Assembly: GCF_015163665.1 (NCBI RefSeq)
Contig: NZ_JADEUG010000017.1
Location: 17,669-81,668, forward strand
Direction of reading: 5' to 3'
Source of the DNA: Xenorhabdus sp. BG5
GTDB lineage: Bacteria; Pseudomonadota; Gammaproteobacteria; Enterobacterales; Enterobacteriaceae
Length of the DNA stretch: 64,000 bases
Shown here: positions 1-11,500 of the stretch, piece by piece
Numbering within the stretch: the stretch's first letter is position 1
Layout of the letters: each line of letters begins with the position of its first letter
Position numbers and translations under genes: made by a program
Notes under the pieces: generated by a model
What the model saw: only the letters and a program-made list of their open reading frames with translations
Databases searched by the model: none
Told to the model about the DNA's origin: nothing

Positions 1-38
1 ATTATTATTATTTTCTAACGACGAGTGTGAGCAGATCT

Positions 39-293
39 ATGGATACGAATGAAATTAAAAAAGTGCTGATGGAAAAATTGGCACTTGATGAAGTTATCGT
101 CAGCGGTGACGGCAGCCACTTTCAGGTTATTGCCGTTGGCGCACTTTTTGATGGCCTGAGCCGGGTTAAACAACAGCAGGCTGTTTATGCGCCTTTGATG
201 GAATATATCGCTGATAACCGTATTCACGCGTTGTCAATCAAAGCCTATACACCTGCACAGTGGCAGCGTGATCGTAAGCTTCAGGGACTTTAA
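39..293 (+). CDS. ibaG: BolA-family iron-sulfur/acid-stress protein IbaG
   Basis: 84 aa, the usual IbaG (YrbA) length. The BolA core is visible, with the strongly conserved [12 protein letters not shown] stretch near residues 23-34 and a C-terminal [10 protein letters not shown] segment. BolA proteins pair with monothiol glutaredoxins to bind or transfer [2Fe-2S] clusters; E. coli IbaG is induced by acid. I chose the ATG at 39 because the four extra residues of a longer frame from 27 do not fit the family start. It lies directly upstream of murA on the same strand, the standard enterobacterial order (mlaB-ibaG-murA); the mla genes would be just off the left edge. Confidence 0.93.
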   Translation: MDTNEIKKVLMEKLALDEVIVSGDGSHFQVIAVGALFDGLSRVKQQQAVYAPLMEYIADNRIHALSIKAYTPAQWQRDRKLQGL

Positions 294-350
294 GGCTGTT
301 TGCCTCGCCGCGAACAGCACACTTTGAATTAAATAAGAGAATCATGATAG

Positions 351-1613
<1,263 letters not shown>

Positions 1614-1630
1614 ACGGAATCAGGTATTCT

Positions 1631-1655
1631 TTCTCGCCCACATTGTGGGTGAGAA
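1631..1655. terminator. Hairpin between convergent murA and degS
   Basis: TTCTCGCCCAC, 3-nt loop, then GTGGGTGAGAA forms an 11-bp stem with one G-T mismatch, followed on + by AAAATAA and preceded by a T-rich stretch. The position between two convergent genes suggests a shared bidirectional terminator. The right arm is followed by an extra copy of TGGGTGAGAAAATAA (see findings). Confidence 0.6.
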
Positions 1656-1677
1656 AATAATGGGTGAGAAAATAATG
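1646..1677 (+). repeat. 15-bp tandem duplication
   Basis: TGGGTGAGAAAATAA occurs twice in direct succession, followed by TGG. The duplication copies the right arm of the murA/degS terminator hairpin, giving two alternative 3' arms for one 5' arm. Confidence 0.8.
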
Positions 1678-1689
1678 GACGAGGAAAGA

Positions 1690-2754
1690 TTAGTAGCCAT
1701 TAAATTCATCGATTGTGACGTTAAGTGTGAGGGAAGTTCCATCGCGTAGCACAGTGACAGGAACAATACTGCCGGGACGAATCTCCGCGACCTTATCCAT
1801 CGTTTCCATCGGTGAGATAGCTGGCTGGTGATTAACGCTGGTAATGATATCTCCCACCTTGATCCCCGCTTTTTCAGCAGGACCATTGGGTGCAACCTGG
1901 AAAATGCGCAACCCCTGAATTTGATTGATATTACTGCCTGATGAGCGAATATAGGGCAATTCTCTGGCGGTGATGCCTATATATCCCCTGATAACCCGGC
2001 CATCACGGATCAATTTTTGCATAATGGTCGTAGCCAGTTTTGTTGGAATAGCAAATCCCAGCCCTTCCGGTGTTGAACCAAACTCAGACTTATCGAACGT
2101 CAACGTATTAATACCCACTAATTCTCCTAGCGTATTGACCAAAGCGCCACCGGAGTTGCCTTGGTTAATTGACGCATCTGTTTGCAGGAAATTCTGGCGA
2201 CGCGTTGGACTAAGGCCGACGCGCCCGGTTGCACTGATAATGCCTTGTGTGATGGTTTGTCCCAAATTGTACGGATTGCCGATCGCCAACACGATATCCC
2301 CTACGTGGGCCATACGCTTAGGATTAATTGGGATCACAGGCAAGTTTGTGGCGTTGATTTTTAAAACTGCCAGATCGGTTGGGCCATCTGAGCCGACTAA
2401 CAGTGCTTCATAAAAGTGCCCATCTTGCAAGGCGACAATAATGGAAGCTGCCTTATTGATAACATGCCGATTAGTGAGGATATAGCCTTGTTCACTCATA
2501 ATGACACCGGAACCTAAAGGAAGAAGTTCCCGGCTTTCATGGGAAAAACTACCCATGCTGCTGCTGTAAATATTGACTACCGCAGGAGCAGCCCGGCGGA
2601 CTGCTTTGCTGAAACTGGATACGGTATCGCTGCTGTTGTTGTTATCGCTCAGGAAATTTTTTAAGCCGCTGGGACGCAGGGAAGGGATAACGCCCAGCAA
2701 AATAGCGGCAATCAATAAGCCTATGAGTATAGAGCGTAATAACTTGATCAGCAT
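1690..2754 (-). CDS. degS: Periplasmic membrane-anchored serine protease DegS
   Basis: 354 aa (E. coli 355). Residues about 5-25 form one membrane anchor, followed by an HtrA-type trypsin-like domain and a single C-terminal PDZ domain. The catalytic triad is His97 (LTNRHVI), Asp127 (TDLAVLKI) and Ser201 (QGNSGGAL). DegS senses unfolded outer-membrane porin C-termini through its PDZ domain and makes the first cut in anti-sigma factor RseA, starting the sigma-E response. I took the start at MLIKLLRSILIGLL; an in-frame ATG 22 codons upstream would add a sequence unlike the family. It lies 89 bp downstream of degQ on the same strand, the usual pair order. Confidence 0.96.
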   Translation of the reverse strand: MLIKLLRSILIGLLIAAILLGVIPSLRPSGLKNFLSDNNNSSDTVSSFSKAVRRAAPAVVNIYSSSMGSFSHESRELLPLGSGVIMSEQGYILTNRHVINKAASIIVALQDGHFYEALLVGSDGPTDLAVLKINATNLPVIPINPKRMAHVGDIVLAIGNPYNLGQTITQGIISATGRVGLSPTRRQNFLQTDASINQGNSGGALVNTLGELVGINTLTFDKSEFGSTPEGLGFAIPTKLATTIMQKLIRDGRVIRGYIGITARELPYIRSSGSNINQIQGLRIFQVAPNGPAEKAGIKVGDIITSVNHQPAISPMETMDKVAEIRPGSIVPVTVLRDGTSLTLNVTIDEFNGY

Positions 2755-2843
2755 GACATTATTCAGAATAGTAAGTGATTGAAAGAAGAATAGCATAGAA
2801 GTAGACAGACGCAGCATCATACTGCGTCTGTCGTGGATATAGA

Positions 2844-4220
2844 TTAATTACGCAGTAAGAGATAAACATTATCGTCACCACGTAAGACGTTCAGTGCGAT
2901 AATGGCTGGCTTCTCCTCAGTAATCTTGCGTAATTCGCTGATATTTCGTACACGCACATTGTTGGCACCAACAATCAAGTCATCCTTTTGCAAACCCGAT
3001 ATTGCAGCAGGTGAGTTCGGAATAATTGAATCCACTTTGATGCCTTGGGTATTTTTTATGGCGGCATTACTCAGGGTTGCGCCTTGCAGGGCAATACTCA
3101 AGTTTTCTGCTTTTGTTGGCTCTCCATCACTATTATCCAGTGTAACGGTGACTTCAAGAGGTTTCCCTTTGCGCAGCAGACCAATTGTGACTTCTTTGCC
3201 TGGAACTGTTGTACCAACCTTCGCGCGTAGCTCAGCAAAGCTATTAATTTTCTTGCCATCAAAGGAGATTAGGACATCCCCTGGTTTGATACCCGCTTTA
3301 GCCGCGGCCGATTTAGGCAGAACTTCGCTGACAAATGTTCCTTGCTGTGCTTCAACATTGAGTGCCTTGGCGATGTCAGCTGTCATCTCGGTTCCTTTGA
3401 TACCGAGTACGCCGCGTTTGATTTCTCCATGAGAAATAAGCTGAGCGGAAAGGACCTTAGCCATATTACTTGGGATAGCAAAACCGATACCGACGTTACC
3501 ACCACTTGGTGCGAGGATGGCGGTGTTAATGCCGATCAGTTCTCCTTTCAGGTTAATTAATGCACCACCAGAGTTACCGCGGTTAATAGGGGCATCGGTC
3601 TGGATAAAGTTTTCCAAACCTTCCAGATTCAGGCCGCTACGGCCAAGAGCAGAAATGATCCCAGATGTGACAGTTTGCCCCAAGCCAAATGGGTTACCGA
3701 TGGCAATAGCATAATCTCCGACGCGCAGTTGGTCGGAGTCAGCGAACTTGATGGCAGTCAGATTTTTAGCATCGTTCAATTGTAAAAGAGCAATGTCGGT
3801 TTGTGGATCACGTCCAAGAAGTTTTGCTGAGTATTCACGGCCATCATTTAATTGAACGCGTATTTTATTTGCATTATTAATGACATGACTATTGGTCAAT
3901 ACATAACCTTTATTGGCATCAATAATTACCCCAGAACCTAACCCTGTGAATGGACGTTTTCTTGGTTCTTGCGGGGGAAATGCTGGCCCAAAGAAGAATT
4001 GGAAATCGTCAGGTAACTGGAGCTGTTGGCTTTGTACTTCTGTACCTGAAACATGAACAGTGACAACAGAAGGCAGCACTTTTTCCAGCATGGGAGCGAG
4101 GCTGGGTAATTCTTGAGCGGTCGCAGCAGGTAGGGCTGCATTACTTACCATTGGAACTGAAGCTAAAGATAGTCCGATACTAATAGCGAGTGTGCTGAGC
4201 AATGTATTTTTTCTTTTCAT
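2844..4220 (-). CDS. degQ: Periplasmic serine endoprotease DegQ (HtrA family)
   Basis: 458 aa. A Sec signal peptide (positively charged MKRK, hydrophobic core, likely cut after SNA at residue 28) precedes a protease domain with His112, Asp142 and Ser217 (NRGNSGGAL), then two PDZ domains, the second ending with the Leu-Arg-Asn C-terminus typical of DegQ. It degrades misfolded periplasmic proteins and acts as a chaperone; the oligomer is expected to form cages. Being next to degS supports DegQ over DegP. The LA loop region (residues 65-92) is short, also like DegQ and unlike the long Q-linker of DegP. Confidence 0.95.
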   Translation of the reverse strand: MKRKNTLLSTLAISIGLSLASVPMVSNAALPAATAQELPSLAPMLEKVLPSVVTVHVSGTEVQSQQLQLPDDFQFFFGPAFPPQEPRKRPFTGLGSGVIIDANKGYVLTNSHVINNANKIRVQLNDGREYSAKLLGRDPQTDIALLQLNDAKNLTAIKFADSDQLRVGDYAIAIGNPFGLGQTVTSGIISALGRSGLNLEGLENFIQTDAPINRGNSGGALINLKGELIGINTAILAPSGGNVGIGFAIPSNMAKVLSAQLISHGEIKRGVLGIKGTEMTADIAKALNVEAQQGTFVSEVLPKSAAAKAGIKPGDVLISFDGKKINSFAELRAKVGTTVPGKEVTIGLLRKGKPLEVTVTLDNSDGEPTKAENLSIALQGATLSNAAIKNTQGIKVDSIIPNSPAAISGLQKDDLIVGANNVRVRNISELRKITEEKPAIIALNVLRGDDNVYLLLRN

Positions 4221-4521
4221 GAATACGTTCTCTTAATACCTAAGCTAGAAAAGGAAATTGTGCTTAAGAGACCTGTCCTGTCAAGGCGTTGCTACCTTGG
4301 AAATCACTTATTCCAGGGGATTAGATAGGCCTTAAGCATCATTGTTTCAATGCTGTTATGACTCTCAATTATTCAGCAAAGTTCACTAATAAAGTCGTTT
4401 CAATGCGTTTCTTTACAGGTATTTACGTGAATCAAAAATAAAAAACAAAAATATTTCCATTGGATGAAGGGCACGAAAGGGGGGCCGTGGTAGCTATTAT
4501 TACCACGGCAAAGTGTATTAA
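4221..4521. other. Intergenic region degQ-zapG
   Basis: 301 bp without an ORF I can support. It should hold the degQ promoter near 4221-4380 and the 3' end of the zapG transcript. I see no clear -35/-10 pair or strong terminator hairpin. An A-rich tract lies at 4430-4455. Confidence 0.4.
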
Positions 4522-4920
4522 TTATTTATCTTGGATCGGACGGAACAGACCAGATGCACCTTCAGAATAATCCCGTGGAGGCGTGTTAGTCGTCACTTTA
4601 TTTGTCTCAGTTTCGGATTCGCTTAGACGATAATTGAAAGGATTATCCTGTACTGGCATGTTGGGCATCAGTTCATTGGAACTTTTCGCCATGTGCTGAT
4701 ACAACTGACGGTAATCGTGTGCCATATTGTCAAGTAATTCAGCGCTACGGGCGAAATGGCTGACCAGCTCTTTGCGGTACTCTTCCAATTCAGCCCGATT
4801 TTTCTCCAATTCCGTCTGTAGGGCATTTTGTTGGCGTAGCTTTGAGCTGCCAAAGCGGACAGCCAGCGCGCCGACGATAAAACCGATGATTAATCCGATC
4901 AGGGCATATTCCCAAGTCAT
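4522..4920 (-). CDS. zapG: Z-ring associated inner-membrane protein ZapG (YhcB, DUF1043)
   Basis: 132 aa, identical in length to E. coli YhcB/ZapG. An N-terminal transmembrane helix (residues about 5-22, GLIIGFIVGALAV) is followed by a cytoplasmic coiled coil rich in Glu/Lys/Leu (LRQQNALQTELEKNRAELEE) and the conserved block SHFARSAELLDNMAHDYRQL. The C-terminal PRDYSEGASGLFR motif is family-typical. It links cell division, elongation and envelope synthesis and is membrane-bound. I chose the start at MTWEYALIG; upstream in-frame codons look untranslated. It is divergent from zapE, as in E. coli. Confidence 0.95.
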   Translation of the reverse strand: MTWEYALIGLIIGFIVGALAVRFGSSKLRQQNALQTELEKNRAELEEYRKELVSHFARSAELLDNMAHDYRQLYQHMAKSSNELMPNMPVQDNPFNYRLSESETETNKVTTNTPPRDYSEGASGLFRPIQDK

Positions 4921-5358
4921 GGCAACTCCTTTAGTAACATCGTTATTCTGCAATATTGTTTCTGCAATGTTCTAGAGCGTTATCCCATTAGGCAGTTCTG
5001 TTTACAAGGATATACAACTATTGGGATAGGCTCTTGGTTCATGATGACCACTATAACCGTTAATTTAGTCAGAGTGGAATATTGATTATTAATTAATTCA
5101 TTTATCTGTAATCTAATAGATTAATTTTATACAGATTTACCAAAGTAGGTAGGCAAAATCATATCCCTCAATTCACAGTAGTGGGCATTGGTATAGTTCT
5201 TATTGGTAAATTATTATACTAATCTAACTTCAAGAGGCGTGTGATTTCTCCCCGCAAAGCGGAAAAAATCAGGTTTCATATCGTGTTGTAAATTGCAACT
5301 TGAAGTTTAATGCGTATATACGTACTGAGGATAAAAAACTTTAAGGATTGTTATTTTG
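4921..5358. other. Intergenic region zapG/zapE with inverted repeats
   Basis: 438 bp between divergent genes. Two repeat structures are visible: TATCCCATTAGG at 4981 opposed by ATTGGGATAGGCT ending about 5032, and a larger repeat with arms AACTTCAAG (5226-5234) and CTTGAAGTT (5299-5307). The stretch in between is AT-rich. Promoters for both genes should be here but I cannot assign them with confidence. Confidence 0.45.
5226..5307. repeat. TTCAAGTT-type intergenic inverted repeat
   Basis: Arms AACTTCAAG and CTTGAAGTT (9 bp, perfect) bound about 80 bp, with an inner small hairpin around CCCCGCAAAGCGG. Similar arms recur at about 9160 and at 35670-35783 in this window, so this belongs to a dispersed intergenic repeat family. 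Confidence 0.55.
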
Positions 5359-6486
5359 ATGGCACCGATTACACCTTCATCTCTCTATCAATCAGCACTG
5401 TCTGATGGTCAGTATCAACCTGACGAAGTACAGCGCAAGACGGTTGAACGCCTTGATCTTATTCATAGCGACCTCATCAATGCTCAACCGCGTCCTACTC
5501 CGCAAGCTAATGGACTGAAAGACATATTGGGTAAATTGTTTGGTCGGCAAACGTCTGTGCCATTCCGCCCTGTTCAGGGGCTTTATATGTGGGGCGGGGT
5601 CGGGCGTGGCAAAACGTGGCTGATGGATATGTTTTACCAAAGTTTACCCACTGAGCGAAAACTGCGTCTCCATTTCCACCGTTTCATGCTACGAGTACAT
5701 GAAGAGTTAACAACGTTACAAGGCCATGAAGATCCTTTGGAGATAATCGCTGATGGGTTCAAGGCACAGACGGATATACTCTGTTTTGATGAGTTTTTTG
5801 TGTCCGATATTACGGATGCTATGCTCCTCGGCACCTTGCTGGAAGCCTTATTTGCCCGAGGAATTGCCCTGGTGGCGACATCCAATATCCCGCCTGATGA
5901 GTTATACCGAAATGGATTGCAGCGCGCACGATTTCTGCCAGCCATTGAACTGATCAAAAAATATTGTGACGTGATGAATGTCGATGCCGGTATCGATTAT
6001 CGCCTACGGACATTAACACAGGCCCATCTCTATTTGACGCCATTGTCAGAGGAGAATCGACAGGAGATGCGTCATATGTTTCTGCGTTTGGCCGGGCGAG
6101 AAGGGGAGCCGAATCCAATATTGGAGATCAATCATCGCAATATGCCTGCAATCAGTAGTGTTGATGGGGTATTGGCAATCCATTTCAAAACATTGTGTGA
6201 AGATCCGCGTAGTCAACTCGACTATATTGCTTTGTCAAAACTTTATCATTCGGTTTTGTTGCACGATATGCCGATCATGACGGCATTAAATGAAAATGCC
6301 GCCCGGCGTTTCATTGCCTTGGTGGATGAATTCTATGAGCGCCAGGTAAAACTTATCATTAATGCCGACGCGCCGATGGAACTGATTTATCAGGGTGAGT
6401 TGTTGACGTTTGAATATCAACGTTGCCTGTCTCGCTTGCAAGAAATGCAAAGTGAGGAATACCTGAAACTTCCACATTTACCCTGA
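5359..6486 (+). CDS. zapE: Cell-division ATPase ZapE (YhcM, AFG1-like)
   Basis: 375 aa, the same as E. coli ZapE. Walker A GGVGRGKTWLMD lies near residue 79, and the Walker B-like LCFDEFFVSDITDAM is followed by the sensor segment ATSNIPPDELYRNGLQRARFLP. ZapE is an AAA-type ATPase that interacts with FtsZ under low-oxygen or stress conditions and destabilises Z-ring polymers. I chose the ATG at 5359 over an adjacent TTG at 5356; both give the same frame. It precedes rplM-rpsI as in related genomes but has its own spacing (238 bp). Confidence 0.95.
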   Translation: MAPITPSSLYQSALSDGQYQPDEVQRKTVERLDLIHSDLINAQPRPTPQANGLKDILGKLFGRQTSVPFRPVQGLYMWGGVGRGKTWLMDMFYQSLPTERKLRLHFHRFMLRVHEELTTLQGHEDPLEIIADGFKAQTDILCFDEFFVSDITDAMLLGTLLEALFARGIALVATSNIPPDELYRNGLQRARFLPAIELIKKYCDVMNVDAGIDYRLRTLTQAHLYLTPLSEENRQEMRHMFLRLAGREGEPNPILEINHRNMPAISSVDGVLAIHFKTLCEDPRSQLDYIALSKLYHSVLLHDMPIMTALNENAARRFIALVDEFYERQVKLIINADAPMELIYQGELLTFEYQRCLSRLQEMQSEEYLKLPHLP

Positions 6487-6545
6487 TTCTTTCGTCCTTT
6501 GGGATAATTATTGAATTTGGGGTCGATTTTTTACGATGAGTTCTC

Positions 6546-6551
6546 TATAAT
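6546..6551 (+). promoter_or_regulatory. -10 box of the rplM-rpsI promoter, with long leader
   Basis: A perfect TATAAT lies 174 bp upstream of rplM and is followed by a GC-rich start region (CTTGCGACCCC), typical of stringently controlled ribosomal promoters. A matching -35 is weak (TCGATT at 17 bp spacing). The long leader (about 6558-6724) fits the known autoregulation of this operon by L13 in E. coli; that link is inference from family knowledge. Confidence 0.5.
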
Positions 6552-6718
6552 CTTGCGACCCCACGTTACAGCAGGATTTTTTATTTCCCAAAAAACTTGC
6601 ATTAGTGCCGGCATAGGCTATTCGAAGGGGTAGGTTTGCTGGACATGAGTCGTGTGAACCTCAAAAAACAGTTTCTGAACATCGAGTGTTCACCAACGTG
6701 TAACTTATAATTGGGTAA

Positions 6719-7153
<435 letters not shown>

Positions 7154-7165
7154 TCGGGATTATAG

Positions 7166-7561
<396 letters not shown>

Positions 7562-7595
7562 TTTATTGCCACAACTGTGGCAGTGGGTTAAAGTT

Positions 7596-7626
7596 AAAAA
7601 CCCGTCATTTTTATGGCGGGTTTTTT
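7596..7626 (+). terminator. Rho-independent terminator of rplM-rpsI
   Basis: AAAAACCCGTCAT, short loop, then ATGGCGGGTTTTTT: a stem of about 8 bp with one G-T pair plus a run of six T. It lies 35 bp after rpsI. Confidence 0.9.
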
Positions 7627-7987
7627 ATTCCTTCAAATTTTCACTCTTCGATAATTCTCTGTTTTTGGCAAAAAAATAGCATTTTTGAGAAATAAATTCC
7701 CAGACTCTAATATTTCATCATTAATTCTCAATGTACTTCCCCACAAAATGTGCAAAATCTGGTAGACTAGTAACAATTTTTTGCCTTATCCATGAGTTTG
7801 CCCGATTTGGCAGAGGTAAAATATGCCCTAAGATATTTTCTTGTTACAGCCAATAAAGCAGTCACCGGAAGATAAAGGGGGATACCTCGGATAATAAGTG
7901 CGGAACAGGATGAGAATATGAGCGAGAATAGCCGCTATTCATTGAAGGGCTGTTCGTTCCTTTTTTTAGATAAACTTGGAGGTTTTC
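7627..7987. other. Intergenic region rpsI-sspA
   Basis: About 360 bp upstream of sspA. It holds the sspA promoter (unassigned) and a ribosome binding site, TTGGAGG, 5-11 nt before the ATG at 7988. No other gene or hairpin stands out. Confidence 0.45.
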
Positions 7988-8629
7988 ATGGCTGTCGCTG
8001 CCAACAAACGTTCGGTAATGACTCTGTTTTCCGGCCCGACCGACATTTTTAGCCATCAAGTGAGAATTGTACTGGCGGAAAAAGGGGTCAGCGTAGAGAT
8101 TGAACACGTTGAAGCGGGTAATTTGCCTCAGGATTTGATTGATTTGAATCCTTATCAATCTGTTCCTACTCTCGTTGATCGTGAGCTGACCCTGTATGAT
8201 TCTCGCATCATTATGGAATATCTGGATGAACGTTTTCCGCATCCACCACTCATGCCTGTGTATCCTGTCGCACGAGGCTCCAGCCGTCTGATGATGCATA
8301 GAATTGAAAAAGATTGGTATTCCCTGATGTACAAAATTCAGGATGGAAGTGTTCAGGAAGCGAATGCTGCACGTAAACAGCTTGCTGAAGAATTACTGGC
8401 GATTGGGCCAATTTTCAGAGAAATGCCGTTCTTCATGAGTGAAGAGTTCAGCTTGGTGGATTGTTATTTATCTCCACTACTGTGGCGTTTGCCTGTCTTG
8501 GGTGTTGAGTTGTCAGGACCAGGTGCTAAAGATCTTCAAGTCTATATGCAGCGTGTATTTGAACGTGACGCATTCTTGGCCTCGTTGACGGAAGTCGAAC
8601 GTGAAATGCGTTTACAATCACGGAGTTAA
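7988..8629 (+). CDS. sspA: Stringent starvation protein A (RNA polymerase-associated)
   Basis: 213 aa (E. coli 212). A GST-like fold: N-terminal thioredoxin domain (MTLFSGPTDIFSHQVRIVLAEKGV) and a C-terminal helical domain. The surface patch PHPPLMPVYP (about residue 83-92), needed for function in E. coli, is intact. SspA binds RNA polymerase sigma-70 holoenzyme, helps late gene expression of phage P1, lowers H-NS levels in stationary phase and supports acid tolerance; in pathogens it affects virulence genes. I chose the start with the GGAGG ribosome binding site; the four extra N-terminal residues from 7976 are unlikely. Operon with sspB, 3 bp apart. Confidence 0.97.
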   Translation: MAVAANKRSVMTLFSGPTDIFSHQVRIVLAEKGVSVEIEHVEAGNLPQDLIDLNPYQSVPTLVDRELTLYDSRIIMEYLDERFPHPPLMPVYPVARGSSRLMMHRIEKDWYSLMYKIQDGSVQEANAARKQLAEELLAIGPIFREMPFFMSEEFSLVDCYLSPLLWRLPVLGVELSGPGAKDLQVYMQRVFERDAFLASLTEVEREMRLQSRS

Positions 8630-8632
8630 TAT

Positions 8633-9130
8633 ATGGAGATGACTCAAATGTCTCCACGCCGCCCCTATCTACTACGGGCACATTATGAATGGCTGTTGGA
8701 TAATGATATGACCCCGCATATTGTTGTGGATGTTAACTTTTATGGCGTTAACGTTCCGATGGAATATGCACAAAATGGGCAAATTATCTTGAATATCTCA
8801 CCGCGAGCGGTTGGTAATTTGCAATTGACGAACGATGAAGTGAGATTTAATGCCCGATTTGGTGGTGTTGGACGTCAAGTGACTGTTCCAATGGCGGCTG
8901 TGATTGCGGTTTATGCCCGTGAAAATGGCGCAGGAATGATGTTTGAGCCAGAACTTGCCTATGACGCGGATAGTATTGAGTCAGAAAAAACGGATATGCC
9001 AGTAGCGGATAATCTGGTGCATATCCACAATAGTAAGCATAGTAGAAAAGCATCTCATGATGATGATTCTCCAGATGACGAACCACCTCAACCGCCAAAA
9101 GGCCGCCCAACTTTGCGCGTCGTAAAATAA
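8633..9130 (+). CDS. sspB: ClpXP protease specificity-enhancing factor SspB
   Basis: 165 aa, same length as E. coli. It has a folded substrate-binding domain (residues about 5-115, binding ssrA tags and RseA fragments), then an acidic disordered linker (DDDSPDDEPPQPP), then the C-terminal ClpX-binding motif RPTLRVVK. The adaptor delivers ssrA-tagged proteins to ClpXP. This ties in with degS in the same window, because SspB also helps destroy the RseA fragment left after DegS and RseP cuts (known in E. coli). Confidence 0.97.
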   Translation: MEMTQMSPRRPYLLRAHYEWLLDNDMTPHIVVDVNFYGVNVPMEYAQNGQIILNISPRAVGNLQLTNDEVRFNARFGGVGRQVTVPMAAVIAVYARENGAGMMFEPELAYDADSIESEKTDMPVADNLVHIHNSKHSRKASHDDDSPDDEPPQPPKGRPTLRVVK

Positions 9131-9210
9131 TTGTTCAAAGCTCATATCCAATAGATTTCAAGTTGTAATCAGCAAGACCGCAGCTTGGAGGCCGAAGGGG
9201 ATTCGTGAAA

Positions 9211-9238
9211 AATAAAGGAGACATTGATCTCCTTTATT
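9211..9238. terminator. Bidirectional terminator between sspB and a convergent gene
   Basis: AATAAAGGAGA, 6-nt loop, TCTCCTTTATT: a perfect 11-bp stem. In the minus direction it runs into TTTATTTTTC, so it suits the 9254-9760 gene best, but it can serve sspB too. Just upstream, about 9160-9172, is a lone TTTCAAGTTGTAA half of the dispersed repeat family. Confidence 0.8.
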
Positions 9239-9253
9239 CTTAGCAAATTAGTG

Positions 9254-9760
9254 CTACATGTAACTAAATACTCTCTCAAATTCCCATATACAGGCTTCAA
9301 TATTATATTGGTTTTTTCCTCTATTAGACTGTTCCGCTGCTCTTAGGCTATTGATTATTTTCTTAGCAAATGATCTCTGTTGGCTCAGTCCTTTGATCGT
9401 TGGCGGCATATTGCAGATATCAGTGAATGAGAGAGTGCGGTGTGCTTTTGTCAGTGATAATACCTCTACAGGATTTTCAATTAAAGCAACTGATAAAGCA
9501 TTAATAATTTGCCGGGAAAATTCTGGATGGATATTAGGGGATAGCTTAAAGGCAACTTGCAGCCATTGTTTATCACCAGTTGCAATATTCTGGATAATTT
9601 TGTCTTTTTTATATTCTGCGTTTATCTCTGCCACAACAGAATTTACTCCTCTTTCTTGTACTTGTTGCATAATTTCGGCGGGAGTAGAGAATCTGGCAAG
9701 TGAGGGCAAGCTTGCTAAGGATATAAAAGAGAAGAAGAGTATCCGGGGAAGTAAGCGCAT
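9254..9760 (-). CDS. Predicted secreted protein of unknown function
   Basis: 168 aa, not recognised. It starts with a clear signal peptide (MRLLPRILFFSFISLASLPSL, likely cut after LA at residue 22), so the mature protein of about 146 aa should be periplasmic or exported. No lipobox, further membrane helix or known catalytic motif is visible. Two Cys (in DICNMPP and EACIWEF) could form a disulfide. It stands alone between sspB and gltD, a position with no counterpart in E. coli, so it looks like a lineage-specific insertion. Confidence 0.7.
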   Translation of the reverse strand: MRLLPRILFFSFISLASLPSLARFSTPAEIMQQVQERGVNSVVAEINAEYKKDKIIQNIATGDKQWLQVAFKLSPNIHPEFSRQIINALSVALIENPVEVLSLTKAHRTLSFTDICNMPPTIKGLSQQRSFAKKIINSLRAAEQSNRGKNQYNIEACIWEFERVFSYM

Positions 9761-10026
9761 ATATTTCTACCTATTATTATCACTTTAATAATTTTTTATT
9801 TCATATCTATTTAATCAGTTCTGCTAAGCAATTTTCTCTTCGAAAAAAACAGATCTTATTGCCGTATTACGGTATTGCACTATTGCTGTATTGCTATAAT
9901 GAGCAGGAGATTAAATCGATATATTTAACTTTAGGATATAAGAGTAGTCGCATAAATCCCAAAAATACAACTAATCTGGAAGTAAAAGAAAATAAAAAAA
10001 TGGTGAGATTTTTATTTTGTGAGAGC

Positions 10027-10050
10027 TTCTCCGACTAAAAGGTCGGAGAA
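10027..10050. terminator. Hairpin downstream of gltD
   Basis: TTCTCCGAC, 6-nt loop, GTCGGAGAA: a perfect 9-bp stem, 22 bp past the gltD stop on the minus strand. The T-tract after it is poor (AAGCTCTCAC then AT-rich), so termination strength is uncertain. The rest of 9761-10071 is AT-rich with no gene. Confidence 0.6.
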
Positions 10051-10071
10051 TTCATTAAAAAAGAATTGAGT

Positions 10072-11493
<1,422 letters not shown>

Positions 11494-11500
11494 TCACTCC

